From NCBI RefSeq assembly GCF_000151315.2, contig NW_011887293.1, forward strand, positions 1,886,100 to 1,950,099: a DNA stretch of 64,000 nucleotides. Direction: 5' to 3'. The translations under genes and the position numbers were made by a program. Below, piece by piece: positions 12,036-23,294 of this stretch. This DNA is from Capsaspora owczarzaki ATCC 30864 (Eukaryota > Opisthokonta > Filasterea). Numbering within the stretch: the first letter of the stretch is position 1; each line of letters starts with the position of its first letter. Below the pieces are notes generated by a model. That model was not told the DNA's origin, made no database searches, and worked only from the letters and a program-made list of their open reading frames with translations.

Positions 12036-13150
12036 GCTGCCGGGACTGTGATGCTGGAGTTGACTATGAGCATGGTGGTGGTTGTGGTGGTGCATGGCCG
12101 TGCCAGGGATGGACAACGGGTATAGGCTTGCCGGAGTCGTCGAATTCCCGCCAGACATGAGAACAATTTCGGTGAGCTCTCCCGTCGAGCGGCTTTGTGG
12201 CGAGCCTGAAGTACCGTCCGCACGATGAGGCGGCGTGCTGCTGCTGATGCCGTCTTGGGCCTCGAGATCGTTGAGATTGGCCTCGAGGAGCCGTTCTCGC
12301 TCCTGCAGCTGAAGTTGCTGCAGAGGGAGCGAGTCGTCTGGCATCTGACAAGCGTCATCCAGCACTTTCTTGGAATGCCGCCAAACAAAGGCCGTGAGAA
12401 TGATGCCAATCACCACCTGGCCGCCGAGGAGCAGGTACTGTTGCATCGGAGACTCGCCTCGGCCAAAAATGTCTTCCATGCGCTGCAACGACGACCCCAA
12501 GTACGAGTTGAGCAGTTGTGTTGGTATCAAGCCCACAAAGGTGGCTGTAGCAAAGAGGGAAACGTCGATTTTCGCCACCTGCAGACAGACAGACAGACCG
12601 AAAGATGGGGGAAAGAAATTGAGTGGGGCCAGCGCAACAACTATTCTAAAAAAACAGCTGCACACCAACAACACATCTACACACGGCACCCATCAGCTAA
12701 ACATACCGCAAACAAGGCGTTTTGCAGGCCGTAGGGGATGGGAGTGAGCCGAGTGAGAGCAATGATTTTCAGGCCTTGCTTGCCCTCCACAACTCGGATG
12801 ACAGCGTGGAACTGGGGATTCTCGCCCACCTTCCGTCGGACGAAATTCAAGCACATCTTGCGGCAGACGAGCATGGCGAGCGTGGCACCGAGAGTCCCGC
12901 CAACCACATTCATGGCAAACCCGAGCCCAAAGCCGTAGAGGTAGCCCGCGGCAAAGTTGACAATGATAAAGCCCCAGGCGATCGGCAGCGATACAAACAC
13001 ATACAGTGCTGCAAACACGACCGCCGCACTCATGCCATGGGCGTTACGCATGTACATGACGGCTGGCTTGAAGTACTCGGCAAAGAGCACGCCGCATGCA
13101 ATGACCACCGCCACGATGACCGCGATGGATATTACCTGGCGGTGCTGCAT
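11838..13150 (-). CDS. VTT-domain (TMEM64/Tvp38/DedA-type) membrane protein
   Basis: Exons 13150-12707 and 12578-11838 join in phase 0 and give 394 residues. An N-terminal TM helix is followed by the VTT core: SLPIAWGFIIVNFAAGYLYG, GFAMNVVGGTLGATLAMLVC with a following positively charged RKM...RRK segment, then the re-entrant-type stretch IALTRLTPIPYGLQNALFA, and across the splice VSLFATATFVGLIPTQLLNS. The F/Y-x-x-x-G and R-x-TP-x-P pattern is typical of the family. A final TM (about residues 195-215) precedes a cytosolic tail with a leucine/glutamine-rich coiled segment and a polyalanine run. Animal and fungal relatives are Golgi/ER membrane proteins linked to lipid scrambling and trafficking. 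The start ATG opens directly onto the first TM. Confidence 0.85.
11983..12031 (-). repeat. CAG/GCT triplet run encoding polyalanine
   Basis: About 16 consecutive CAG units on the + strand are read in the GCT register on the coding strand, encoding a polyalanine stretch in the tail of the VTT protein. The same triplet encodes glutamine elsewhere in this window. Confidence 0.9.
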
Positions 13151-13957
13151 CTGTGCATGTGTTGTGCGCGGTGGCAGCGTTGGCGATTCGGCAGTCGAGG
13201 CAGCAGACGAGGCAGAAGGACCACGTCAACGATGACAAGCAGCAGCAGCAGCAGCGGTGGCAATGTCGATCGTCCCCAATGCGATTCGAGTCTCTTCCTG
13301 TGCGCTTGAGCTCCAACAGTTTGCAGGACTCGACGCAAAGCAAGAGATGGAGCGACGAAGCTACGAATGGCACTTTGACGCTTCTTGGGGTTGCGCTGCT
13401 GCGGGGAAGATTGAGTGCTCGGTGATGACCTCGCTGGCAGTCGTCGTCGACTCTCTCTCTCCCTGCTTGTTTTTGGTCCACTTCAGAATATCTATAGAAC
13501 GCAAAGGGGGGGGGGGACCTCTTGTTCAAAAGCACGATTGACGAGGCGGCGACCAACGGAGAGGCGACGGAAATCAAAGACGAGGAAACGAAGGAATCGG
13601 TTTTGAGCGAACAAAGTCCAACAAGCGAGCGAGGAAAAAAAAAAAAAAAAAAAAAAGTTTGCAGATCTAAGACTGGTGTTGGTGAGCAAACTGAGAAACC
13701 TGGGAGAGAACTGAACAGAAAACAGAGAGATAGAAAATGATAGAACTGCGCAAACGACTCTACACTGGTTTGCAGAAAAAAAAAATGGATCAAGAGAAAT
13801 TGACAGCGCATGACAAGGAAGCATGCAGGACATGTACAAGCAAAAGCACCAAAAGACGACGTAAAACGACGACAGGCGCGACATACAACCATAAAGAATC
13901 AACCGAGCAGCGGAAGAAGCGACCAAACACACAAAGCAAGGCATTCAGAAACACAAC
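13151..13957. other. VTT gene upstream region and SNX gene 3' flank
   Basis: About 800 bp separate the VTT start from the sorting nexin stop. It holds a G-run near 13505, an A22 run at 13637-13657 and weak splice-like signals, but no coding stretch I can tie to either gene. Confidence 0.5.
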
Positions 13958-16261
13958 TCAGTTCGGGATTGCTTCGAGTTGCGGAAGAAGAGACTCCCAA
14001 GCGCTGATCGTCTGCGCACGATGAAACCAAAAAACAAGCACATCCCGTCAAAGTAAGAACACGAAAAGCGGTTTCAAGTTCAGAACGCAAGCCCTGCAGC
14101 CAACACATTAAAAAAAAAAAAAAAAAAAAAAAAAAACAACGAAACTCACCTCTTGGTATGACTTGATGTGCACGTCACACATGGCCAAGAAGATGGCCTT
14201 CAGATCTTCCTTCTTGGTAATGTGCCAGCGATCAATGTCGGCAAGAATGGATTCGTTGGCCGAGAGGTTTTCGTCGTTGGCCTTTTCGACTGCCTCCTGC
14301 AGTTCGCTAATTTGTTGTTCCAGCTTGTTCACCTTCTCCTGCTTGACGGCATTGGGATCCTTGCCCATCATGGTGCCGAACGAGCGTTTTTGATCCGAGC
14401 GCTCCACGGAATCCTTTTCGGTTCGCTTCTTCTCGAGCTCCTCGGCGATCAATTCGCAGTGCAATTGAAGCGCATCGCGGCGTTTGAGCAAGAGCTGGAG
14501 GGAGGAGGGAATGGTAGTTGGCTCCAGTTAGTCTTCAAAGCACGCAACAATGGGAGGATACGGGGGCTGTTTTCTCAATTCTGCTTACACGAACGCTTTC
14601 TGCGTATTGCAAGTACTCTTGCAAGGCCATGACGTAGTTTTCTTCCTCTTGCAATGCCTGTTGCAAAGGCAAAAAGAACAAAGAGACAACAGAGAAGAGT
14701 TAATCAAAAGTAAACCAAAAACCGATGGCAAAAACAAAACGCCAAATGTTCCGTACCAAATCCTTCAGCAAGGTTGAAAGCGACTCCATCTTGCCAGCAA
14801 CGGCAACGCAGGGGTTGCACAACTCCGTCTCCAAATTCGAGATGAGGGTGAAAACGGAGCCAAACTCGGCAACGTCGGTCGCATAGTCTAAAGTGGAGGA
14901 GTAAATTTCGAGCTCAGCACCACATCCAAACGACAGACGATGCAATCCAGTGCATCCTGACCCACATACCGGTCTTAAGCTTGGAAATGGAAGTGTTAAT
15001 CTTGTCCAACGCGGTCAGGCGCGCCGAAAGATCCGTGAAATAAGTTGCAATGGCAACAAATCGTTCGTCAGGGTTTTTCAAAATCATTTTGGCCGCAAGG
15101 TTCTTGAACGAATCGCCGAGCGAGGCAAACAAACCGCCGCCGCGCTTCTTGGCGGAGGTCATTTCCTATTGGGACGAAAGGAATGAGAAACGACAAACAA
15201 CAAGCCAGATTGCCGTCAGTGATGAAGGGCCAATCCAGTATCCAGTATAGACCAAAAGGTATCCACATTGTGCCTACATACCCATGTGGCAGCCTCGAGG
15301 AAGGTTTGAAACTCAGTGTTGCTCGACAGAATCGAGTGAGTCGCGACACGATCGAGGAACTTTTGGAGTCCGAGCCGGCGCTTTTCAAGAAAATCGGGGT
15401 CGAAGCGAGCAAGACGCTTCATCACTTGCTTTTCTGGGAGCGGCTATGAGCGATCAAACCAGAGTGTCGGTCCATCAGCAAACGTTTAGTACGTCAAAGT
15501 TTGTATCGATCCAGCCAAGTCGGAAATGCCAATCACCCGACACTTACAGGCACAACGACGTGCGGCATCAGTTCCTGCAAACGCGTGTGCAACCAAAGAA
15601 AGTCCTGGTAGCGGCGTCGAACGTAGAACGAGTTGGACTGGAAGCCCGACCGGGTCGTCTGTGTCCGAGTCCATATCCAATGCAATGCAATAGTGAGTGA
15701 TTGTTCGTTCTCTCGAACTGTCTCTCTCTCGCGCTTTGTCAATCTCGAACAAACTGTCTCCTCAAAGCGGCGGCACTTACGTTGGTGGACACCTTGTAGC
15801 TCACATACGCGTCGAGCCCGTCGCCTACACAAACCGAAGCCAGTGAGCATCAACAAGCACAGAAACACAAAAAGCCCTCCCCACCCCGACTCCCCACCAA
15901 CTGAGCACTCCAATGTTCCAATGTGGTTCGCGATGGTCGTCGCCAGCAAGGCAACGGCAGCGAACAGAGAACCAATCGCGATTGGGGCCGAATTGTGAGA
16001 TCGCAGAAGTCAGTTCCAATTGAGAACCGCCCCGGCCCGTTGGTTCGCTCAACGTCACCAACGAGTGCAGCGACGACAAGATGCACAGGCAGACCAACGA
16101 AACACACACGAAAAATTGGTGGGAAGGCTTAGGATTGGTGGGATTGGCATTGGAAGGGGGATGGATTGGGGAAAAGGGAGGAAATTGGAAGAATCGTCGC
16201 AAGGAAGGAAGAACTTGCCGTGCTTCTCGGGATCGGAGACAACAATGGTAATGTCACTCAT
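13958..16261 (-). CDS. SNX-BAR sorting nexin (SNX4/SNX7/SNX30 type)
   Basis: Nine exons: 16261-16219, 15824-15781, 15658-15548, 15443-15282, 15165-14970, 14887-14757, 14657-14589, 14494-14150 and 14011-13958, totalling 384 residues, close to SNX7. A PX domain (about residues 1-105) reads ITIVVSDPEKHGDGLDAYVS, then FYVRRRYQDFLWLHTRLQE and the PPLPEKQ loop that binds PtdIns3P. The rest is a coiled BAR domain with NYVMALQEYLQYAESV and ends in AWESLLPQLEAIPN, the conserved tail of this subgroup. The first intron has a GC donor (GCAAGT), forced by frame and by the resulting KHGDG sequence. These proteins tubulate endosomes and retrieve cargo. The LZTR1 stop lies only 160 bp upstream of its start, on the same strand. 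Confidence 0.92.
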
Positions 16262-16421
16262 TGGAAGAAATGGAAGAGTGGCTGAAATAGATAAAACATA
16301 GATCTACAATAACATGAAAACGCAATGGCAAATAATATGGATTGAATTAAAACAAAAAATCAAAAACATAATGCTGCACAGAAATTTACAATCACGAACG
16401 GTCGTGGGGAACAGACAGTCT

Positions 16422-17294
16422 TTAGACAAACGACATGATGCGGCGGGTGGGCGAACGAGCTCGCTCGACAGGCGTCGAGCCAACGGCAGAGGCAGAGGAG
16501 GACAACGCGGTGGGTTGAGCAGCGGCAACGGTGCTGCCCGACGCGCCAACGCTGGCAGGGGCCGAGCCAGTCGTGGATTGTAGCGCAGCGAGAGCGACAG
16601 CAAACCCACTGCCAGAGCTCCCACCTGTGCCAAGGGTGCTTGAAGCAGAGGTGGATCCTGCTGCCGCCCCAGAGCTGGCGCTGTTCGGCGTGCCCAGCGG
16701 AGAATCAGCGTCGTCCAAAGCACCACTACCTACACTGCTCGCGGCAGCACTGGCCGACGTTGTTTGCCGGCCACGCCCACGCGACGAGCCTTCGGATACT
16801 CGCCAGACCGAGTTGGGATGCCTGCTGACGCCACTTTCTGCCGCGCGGTCTGAAGGCGGGAAGTTGTTCTCAGCCTGCTCGAGCAAGTACTGCCGGAAGC
16901 GGCGATCGTGCTTGTCACGTCGGACGGGCTCGCGCGTCGTGCGCTCAACAAGGCGCTCTGCAGTGTCCCTGTCCTTGGAGTCCTTGGAATCCTTGTCCTT
17001 GTCCTTTTCCCGCTCCTTCTCCTTCTCCTTCTCCTTTTCCTTCTCCTTCTTGGACTCGTAGGCGCGCAGTCGTTCTCCCGAGTGAGACGCAGATCCGGCC
17101 GAATGCGAGCACTGGCAATTTGTCATCTTCTCGCCCAGCGCGTTCAGAATTTCCAACAAGAGCTCCTTCTTGAGAGACTTGAGCTTTGCCGACTGGGCAA
17201 TCTTGGAGAAGCATTCAACAGTCACATGAAGAGCGTGGCGCTTCATGTCATGCGCCTGAATTCGATCCGCAGCCTCGAGAATCTGAGCAGGCAG

Positions 17295-17335
<41 letters not shown>

Positions 17336-20300
17336 CCAGAGAGAACGAACAAAGTGAGAATCTGGAAAAGCAAGCACCTCACGATAACACAGGCAAAAGT
17401 GACAGTACCTGAAGGACGTTGCGAGGTGACACGTTTTCTTCCAGGTTGTACTTGCAGAATGCTTGAAGACGATCGTTGGTAAACCCGTAAAAATGGGGCG
17501 CAGAGAACAGGTACATGGCGTCTTCCGGCGGCATGCCAACGTCGCCGCAGTAAATGTACCACATGAGCGATGCGAACGCAGATCTGCTTGGCATGACATC
17601 TCCGATAGCAGCCTGTGGATGCACACATGCCGAAAAAAAAAAACAAAAAAAAAAAAAAGGGAAGAAAAGTTTAGAAAACTCCTTCCCGAGTCGCCGCTCC
17701 AAAAACAACAAGTCTCTTGTCTCTGCATACACTCAATCGAGTAGTCTTGCTCTCTTGCATGCCAGAACGGAACATGGCACGGAAGTACTCCGCGCGGGCG
17801 GCAAGAATCGACTTGTGGGCGAAAAACACTTCACCGTGAACGACAAACGACACGTCGAAAAAGTAGGCGCCAGTCATGCCTTGGAAGAAGTTGGACATGT
17901 CGAGATCAAGCGAGCCCTGTCAATGTCAAAAGCAAAAAAAAATTCCCCCATATGCATGTCAGAAATGATGCCACAACGTCATGAGAAGAATACTCTGCCC
18001 TCGTCATACCTCGGGAGAATCAACCGGGCTCAGCTTCTGTTCGCGCTGCTGTGGCATTTGCTGGCGTCGAACAATCTCCACCAAAAGACCTTGCTCGAGT
18101 TGCTCGAGCTCGGGCGAGCCAACAATCTCGGAATAGTTGCCTTCACGCACGATGAAGTTGAGACAGTCGGATTTGAGGTTGCCAAGCTTGAGCGCAGACA
18201 CAATTCGGAGCACCGAGAGTACGTTCTTGACAGTGACGGCGGCCAGGATGAGCAGCTCGCAGAGCTTTTCGAGCCGAGCCAGGTTGAACTGAATGGCGAG
18301 TTCGTACGCATGCGTAATCATTTCAATGTTGATGGCACCGAGGTTGGAGTTGTACTCGACGTGCGATATGGTGTCGCTGTAAATGAAGGCAATCACGAGC
18401 TCGAAGGCCGCAAAGTTGGCGTTCGGAAAGTGCAGTTCGAGCACTGGCGCCGTCGCATAGTCAGTCGGCGGGCTTTCGTCTACCAGCGTGTCGAGAGCAG
18501 CTAGTTGCCGACTAGGCGCGTGAGCGTCGCTGCGAGCGCCTTTGGTCTGTTCCACGTCTTGCGCGACAGTTGGATACAGCGTTTGGTATCCTTGAGTTGG
18601 TGCTGCGCCACCGCCGCTGCTGCCGCTGCTGCTGCTGCTGCTGTCGGAAGCCGTTGTCGCCGTTGCGCCTTTGGTGGCATGGACGACAGAGTTGTACAAT
18701 GAAGTTGGACCGCGTTTGCGAAGAATGAGCTCGCGAAGGTACTTGGAGCGGGCGGCAACCATCGCGACATGCGCGCGGATGGATTTCTGCTCTGGACCAA
18801 TCTTGAAGACCAGATCCGTGAGCTCGCCGGACTGGTAAAACCGCGCATAATCGCTGTGCAGCGAGCAGCTGGGAATGACTGCGAGCTGGAAGCGGAAGAG
18901 GTCGGTTGACTTGATGTTTTGCGAGAAATCGACCGTGCCGCCAAAAACAAACATGCCGCTATCGACAACAGCACAGGCGTGGAAGCATCGCCCGGTGGGA
19001 ATCTGAGAGTTGCCATGAGGCTCCACCGCGCGCCAAATGTCTGCCTGAAGGTCATACGCCATCACGTCACCGGGCAAGGCGTTATCGGCCGATCCACCGA
19101 AAATGTACAGATGATTGCCGAACGCCACCATTGTGTGACCAAAGCGCCGGGGCGGCGGAGGATCGCCGCCGTCAATCATGTGGCGATGGGTCAGTTTGGT
19201 CCACCGGCCTGTGGAGAACTCAAACTCGAACAAGTCGTTGGACGTCTTGGCTCCAGAGTGGCCCGAAAAGACAAACATGCTGTCCGAGGCCACGGCCATG
19301 GGAAAGTTGCAGCAGGTGGGAGGATGGTTGCCACTCTGACTGACCTCCTGCCATTCGTGGGTTGGCGCTGCCGACCCGGGCGTCGCCGGCGTGGTGGACT
19401 CTTCGGGCGACAAGCGGATGCGCCACATGTCGTTCAAGCGCGCCTTGCCATCATAGCCAGCAAAAATGTACAGGTAGTCGCCATACACACACGCACTGTG
19501 CGCCGACCGAGCAACAGGGCGGGCACCCACCGTGCTCCACTCTTGCCAGCTGTTCAGATCGAATCGGTACTCGAACAAATCGTTGCGGTTTTCCAAGTTG
19601 GTGTTGGAGTACAGGTCGCCCGTGTATCCTCCAAACACAAACATGCTATTCCCAAACACGACCGCAGAGTGGTGGTAGCGAGGGGACGGCGACTTGCCTT
19701 CCACGCTCATCTACAAGGGGCCCAAAAGCGGAATTGAGCACGAAATTTGGAGGCACTGGTGCACCACCAATGCTGCACTTTATGCCGCGCAATTACCTTT
19801 GACCAAACGCCCTTTTCAATATCGAATCTCAGCAGATCATTGAGCATTTTGTGTCTGTTTCCCCAAGCAGGCATTCGATCAGACATGAACATTAGCGATA
19901 CGTTTGCCTTTCGGAATCAAGGCTCCAGCAACACCGCAGATTGATTCATCCAATAGGCAGCAATAGTGGAGCATCATCCAACAAATAGTCGCAGTCGTGG
20001 CCCAAGCCGAATCCACGCCAACAATGACCAACAATGACGGTCCGAGCCAAGCTCGAAATAGACACGAGTCTTGCCAAATTTGATCCAACTTCAACAACTC
20101 ACCCGTCGTCGCCGCCAAATGCAAAGAGGCTGTTTCCATGCGCGACCATGGTGTGCTTGCTCCGACTACATATTGACAGAGCCAAGTCCAAGTTAGCGGC
20201 GGATTGAGAGGAAGAATAGAGTGAGTGAAGCACATTCAATCACTGGGCCAAATTGTCAGCCAACCGAGCCTAGCGGATTCACCTTGGGGCCATGGTGCAG

Positions 20301-20646
20301 CCTGCCATGCGCTTCCAGCGATACATGGGCTCGGCACGGAAGTCCAGCGAGAGATCGGCGCCACTGGAGACAAAGCAAAGCCACACAGAGGCAGAAAAAG
20401 GGGTGGGGTTTGAATCAGTGACGTTCGATGACGCGAACAGCACAGCGTGCGTGGTCCAAAGTGTGTGTGCCGGACAACAAACAGCGGCAACAACATGGCG
20501 GCAATGGTGGGCAGATTGGAGGTGCGGGGCCGAGGGGCAAAACAAAACGTGGGGGGGGGGGAAGGTCGTTACCCGCCAGCGGACTCGGTTCGGGCGCGAA
20601 AGGGCGGCAGAGCCATTGTTGCTTGTTTGAGACTGCCCCCATCCAT
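16422..20646 (-). CDS. LZTR1: LZTR1 orthologue: Kelch repeats plus two BTB-BACK modules
   Basis: Eight exons: 20646-20573, 20363-20283, 20165-20103, 19854-19797, 19710-18010, 17916-17731, 17612-17409 and 17282-16422, giving 1075 residues (human about 840). Six Kelch repeats come first, with the family hallmarks [57 protein letters not shown] and [15 protein letters not shown] first BTB ([23 protein letters not shown]) and BACK region follow, then a second BTB ([20 protein letters not shown]) with [20 protein letters not shown] and the BACK-type [20 protein letters not shown]. In animals this is a CUL3 adaptor that ubiquitinates RAS-family GTPases at endomembranes. Insertions are Ser/Gly-rich; the C-terminal extension has KE/KD repeats and a Ser/Ala-rich tail ending RRIMSFV, absent from the animal protein. 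Confidence 0.96.
17302..17329. repeat. (GA)n microsatellite in LZTR1 intron
   Basis: A run of about 14 GA dinucleotides sits in the last LZTR1 intron. On the transcribed strand it reads (CT)n and forms part of the polypyrimidine tract before the acceptor at 17283. Confidence 0.85.
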
Positions 20647-20995
20647 CTCCAATAAAAGGGAATACCTTGAGCAAATAATAACGACCCAATTACCCCGTCT
20701 GGGGATGCTGGGCAAGGACACACAACATTGGAAAGGGAGGGCAGACTCGGGGTTGGTTGCAAAATAAGTGTTTGTTTTGTAATGTACAAGATAAATTACT
20801 AAGGCACGGGCATTAACAAGGCGTATGTCTAGCACACTCCCATGGATGGGGAGGGTTAAGCATACGAAAGGTGATCTGGTTGACGCAACGAGAGGCAGCC
20901 TCTTTTCGAACGCGCCACAGACAGGTCTGTCGAAGAGCGGCAACTGTCGCTTTTTGACTATGGAAGCGGGCAAGACACCGGTATGGAGTAACGCA
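20647..20995. other. LZTR1 upstream region
   Basis: This 349-bp gap between LZTR1 and the next minus-strand gene must hold the LZTR1 promoter and the 3' untranslated region of the polyQ gene. No gene is visible. Confidence 0.5.
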
Positions 20996-21906
20996 CTAGT
21001 CGTCTGCGGACAGCATCACTTGCTCCGTATCGGACAGGCTTGGGCGGTTTCCCAATGCAGCTGCTGCTTTGGTGAGGCGCTCAAGTTGAGCCATCGTGTC
21101 CTTCGGGTCGAGCGCAAGACCGACTCGCTGTTGGGAGCGAGCAGCAACCGCGACGGGGGAGTGTTCGTCGAGCTGCTTGTTGTCCGGACGAGCGGCATGA
21201 GCTGCTGCGTTGGGAGCAGCAGGAACGGCGGCAACAGCGGCGGCGAGTGCAGCTTGCGCGCGTTGTGCCTTCTGTTGGAAGACTTGTTTCCGCTCGTCTT
21301 CGAATCGCCGAGGCGGGTGTTGTGCCTCGAGGGGGCGGTGACCGACGACAATCTTGTCTTCAGCAGCAGCGGCGGCAGCAGGGTTGACGACACTTCGCCG
21401 CTGCTGCTGCTGCTGTTGCTGTTGTTCTTCATGAATACTCATCGGTTGTTGGAGATGGTTGGCGTGTGTCGGAGCGTCAACGTTGTTCCGCTGAAGCAGC
21501 ATGTCGAGGCTCTCGTGGGAGGGCGGTTGAATCCGCACGCCCACCGCGTCATTGTCTGCAAACGAAGGCGGCACGCTCAGCAGGTAGAGCAGGTAGAGCG
21601 ACACTGCCAGTGGGACTGCAGCTGCACATGCGCGCACTACAGTGGCAAGAAAACCGAAGAGAATGAAGGTGAGTGAATGAAGGTGAGTGAAGGGAAGAAG
21701 GGGAAAAAAACGGAACAAAAAGGAAAAAAAAAGATGGAGGGTTTGAAATTTTGTTCCTTTGGGGTTTGGAGGTCGTTGAAGGGACTCAGACGACAGAGAG
21801 AGAGAGAGGGAGAGGTGCATGACTCGCAAGGGGTAGACACCATGGGTAAGAAGTCGGGAGGCAGGCTTGGAAGCAGCGTCTTACAAAGCAGTCGCACAAG
21901 TTGCAT
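20996..21906 (-). CDS. Signal-anchor or secreted Gln/Ala-rich protein, unknown
   Basis: Exons 21906-21885 (the first seven codons) and 21636-20996 join in phase 1 to give 220 residues. The N-terminus MQLVRLLLRACAAAVPLAVS followed by LYLLYLLSV is a clear signal peptide or signal anchor. The body is hydrophilic with Gln8 and Ala-rich stretches, FEDERKQVFQQKAQRAQAAL helical sequence, and ends EQVMLSADD. I recognise no domain. The start was chosen because upstream exons can only be read into stops; two upstream splice donors (22462 and 22121) and an acceptor (22166) on the same strand suggest untranslated leader exons, including a 44-bp one at 22165-22122, with the coding exon beginning at 21921. 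Confidence 0.65.
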
Positions 21907-23294
21907 TGCTCAATGGAGAAACTAAAAGAAAACGTTGGTTGAGTGTGGACTGAGTTTTCGCAGAGTACAACTTCCAGATCTTGATAGTAAACCGATCGAG
22001 ACAAACACATGCAAGCTGGTAACGATGAAATTGGAATTGAAAGGGGAGGGGGGTTGGAAGAGGACGCGTTTATTGTTCCACGAAACCGAAATCAGCAGAA
22101 CGCAGCTATCTCTGAACTTACCATGTGAAGCATATCAGAAAGCAGCATCAGCGTCGAAAGTCTGTCTACATGCAAGCAGAGAAGGCCAAGTGAGACAAGA
22201 CGCAAGCTTCAAGAGATCGACAAAGAAAAGGAGAAAAAAGAATGAAAAGGGAGCAGTGCCTTCAGTAGGAACAATGTACAGTTTAAAATGGATGCCCCAC
22301 CATTTGGTGTCGGCTGATCGCCTATTTTTCCCTTGCGACCACGTTGTCATCATTGGCAGCTCATGACAGAAGAAAGAAAAAAGGAAAGAAGAAAGAAGAA
22401 AGAAGAAACGGAACAGAGGAGCAAAGTGAAGAAAAAAAAACCCAAAACCGAAGGATGCTTACCAGTGCGATCCAAGGGGCAAAGGGGCCACCTTCGACAC
22501 TGCGATGCAAGCCATCAGAGCTTGCTGCATTGCTCATCGGCAAAAGGCTTCAGGCGGACGCGGGGGCCTGATCAGAAGAGTGAGATTCTCGGGTCGATTC
22601 TCAACGGCTTGATGCTTTTTTTCGATGGCAGTTGGATTGCAGTGCCTTGCAATGCCAGATCAGTACCAAGCCATCGTTGTATCTCCATTCGAGGCAATGC
22701 ACGACATCGAAGCGCGGACGAGACTAGAACAAAGCAGAAGAGAAACCAAAATAAAAAGTGGGTGAGCACATGGCGAGCACATGGCGAACCACAAGTAAAG
22801 CCAACATTCAAAAAGCAAAAGAACAAAGACAGGAAAGGCTCAGTAGCATGTCCCTCGGTCAGAGGGGAGCTATATCACGCGGAGCACAGACAGTGCCAAG
22901 ACACTCTGGGCGGAGCAGCGAGAGGCGGAAGAGAACCCGAAGGAAACTCCGGCAGAATGGAAAAGACTTCCACGTCCGCCTGTGCCTACCCGCCGCCCAC
23001 ATCCAGAGCCAGCACTGCCGCGCGTGCCCCTGCAAACTCATTTGACGCGCATGAATATTTATACATTGACTCATCAGCGCTCTCCGTCGGTATTGTGTTC
23101 AAAGTCGAGACAGAAGAAGAAGCAGAAAACAAAGAAGAAAAAAAAAAAAAAAAACAAAAACAAATCATACGAAACTCACATTCAAAGCAATAAAAGACTG
23201 TCAAAATCCGCAAAATCCAAATCAGGATTTTGTCACTTTTTTTTTTTGGCAGATTCTGAGTTCTTTGGGAATTTTCTTACTTGCTCTTCGAAAA
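21907..23294. promoter_or_regulatory. Divergent upstream region with likely 5' UTR exons
   Basis: This stretch lies between the start codons of the polyQ gene (-) and the BAR-SH3 gene (+) and must hold both promoters. Minus-strand features include the 44-bp exon 22165-22122 with good acceptor and donor, and a donor at 22462 ending an exon that holds a short upstream frame starting at 22537. The + strand before 23295 has A-runs near 23137-23160 and a T-run at 23238-23246. Other open frames are short and I cannot support them as genes. Confidence 0.45.

Noticed and set aside
13899-14083. Alternative last exon for the sorting nexin starting at a CTGCAG acceptor near 14084
   Set aside because: The acceptor at 14012 gives AWESLLPQL, the conserved end of the SNX4/7/30 group; the alternative gives an unrelated Cys-rich tail.
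18919-19737. 272-codon open frame antisense to LZTR1
   Set aside because: It mirrors the Kelch-coding strand of a clearly real gene; long antisense frames are expected in G/C-rich third-position DNA.
20825-21676. 283-codon + strand frame opposite the polyQ gene
   Set aside because: It is Leu/Gly-rich as the complement of a Gln/Ala-rich coding exon; the minus strand has the signal anchor and consistent splicing.
22572-22826. Minus-strand frame with a splice-acceptor-like start near 22728
   Set aside because: No conserved sequence and no frame-consistent link to a coding exon; possibly leader sequence only.
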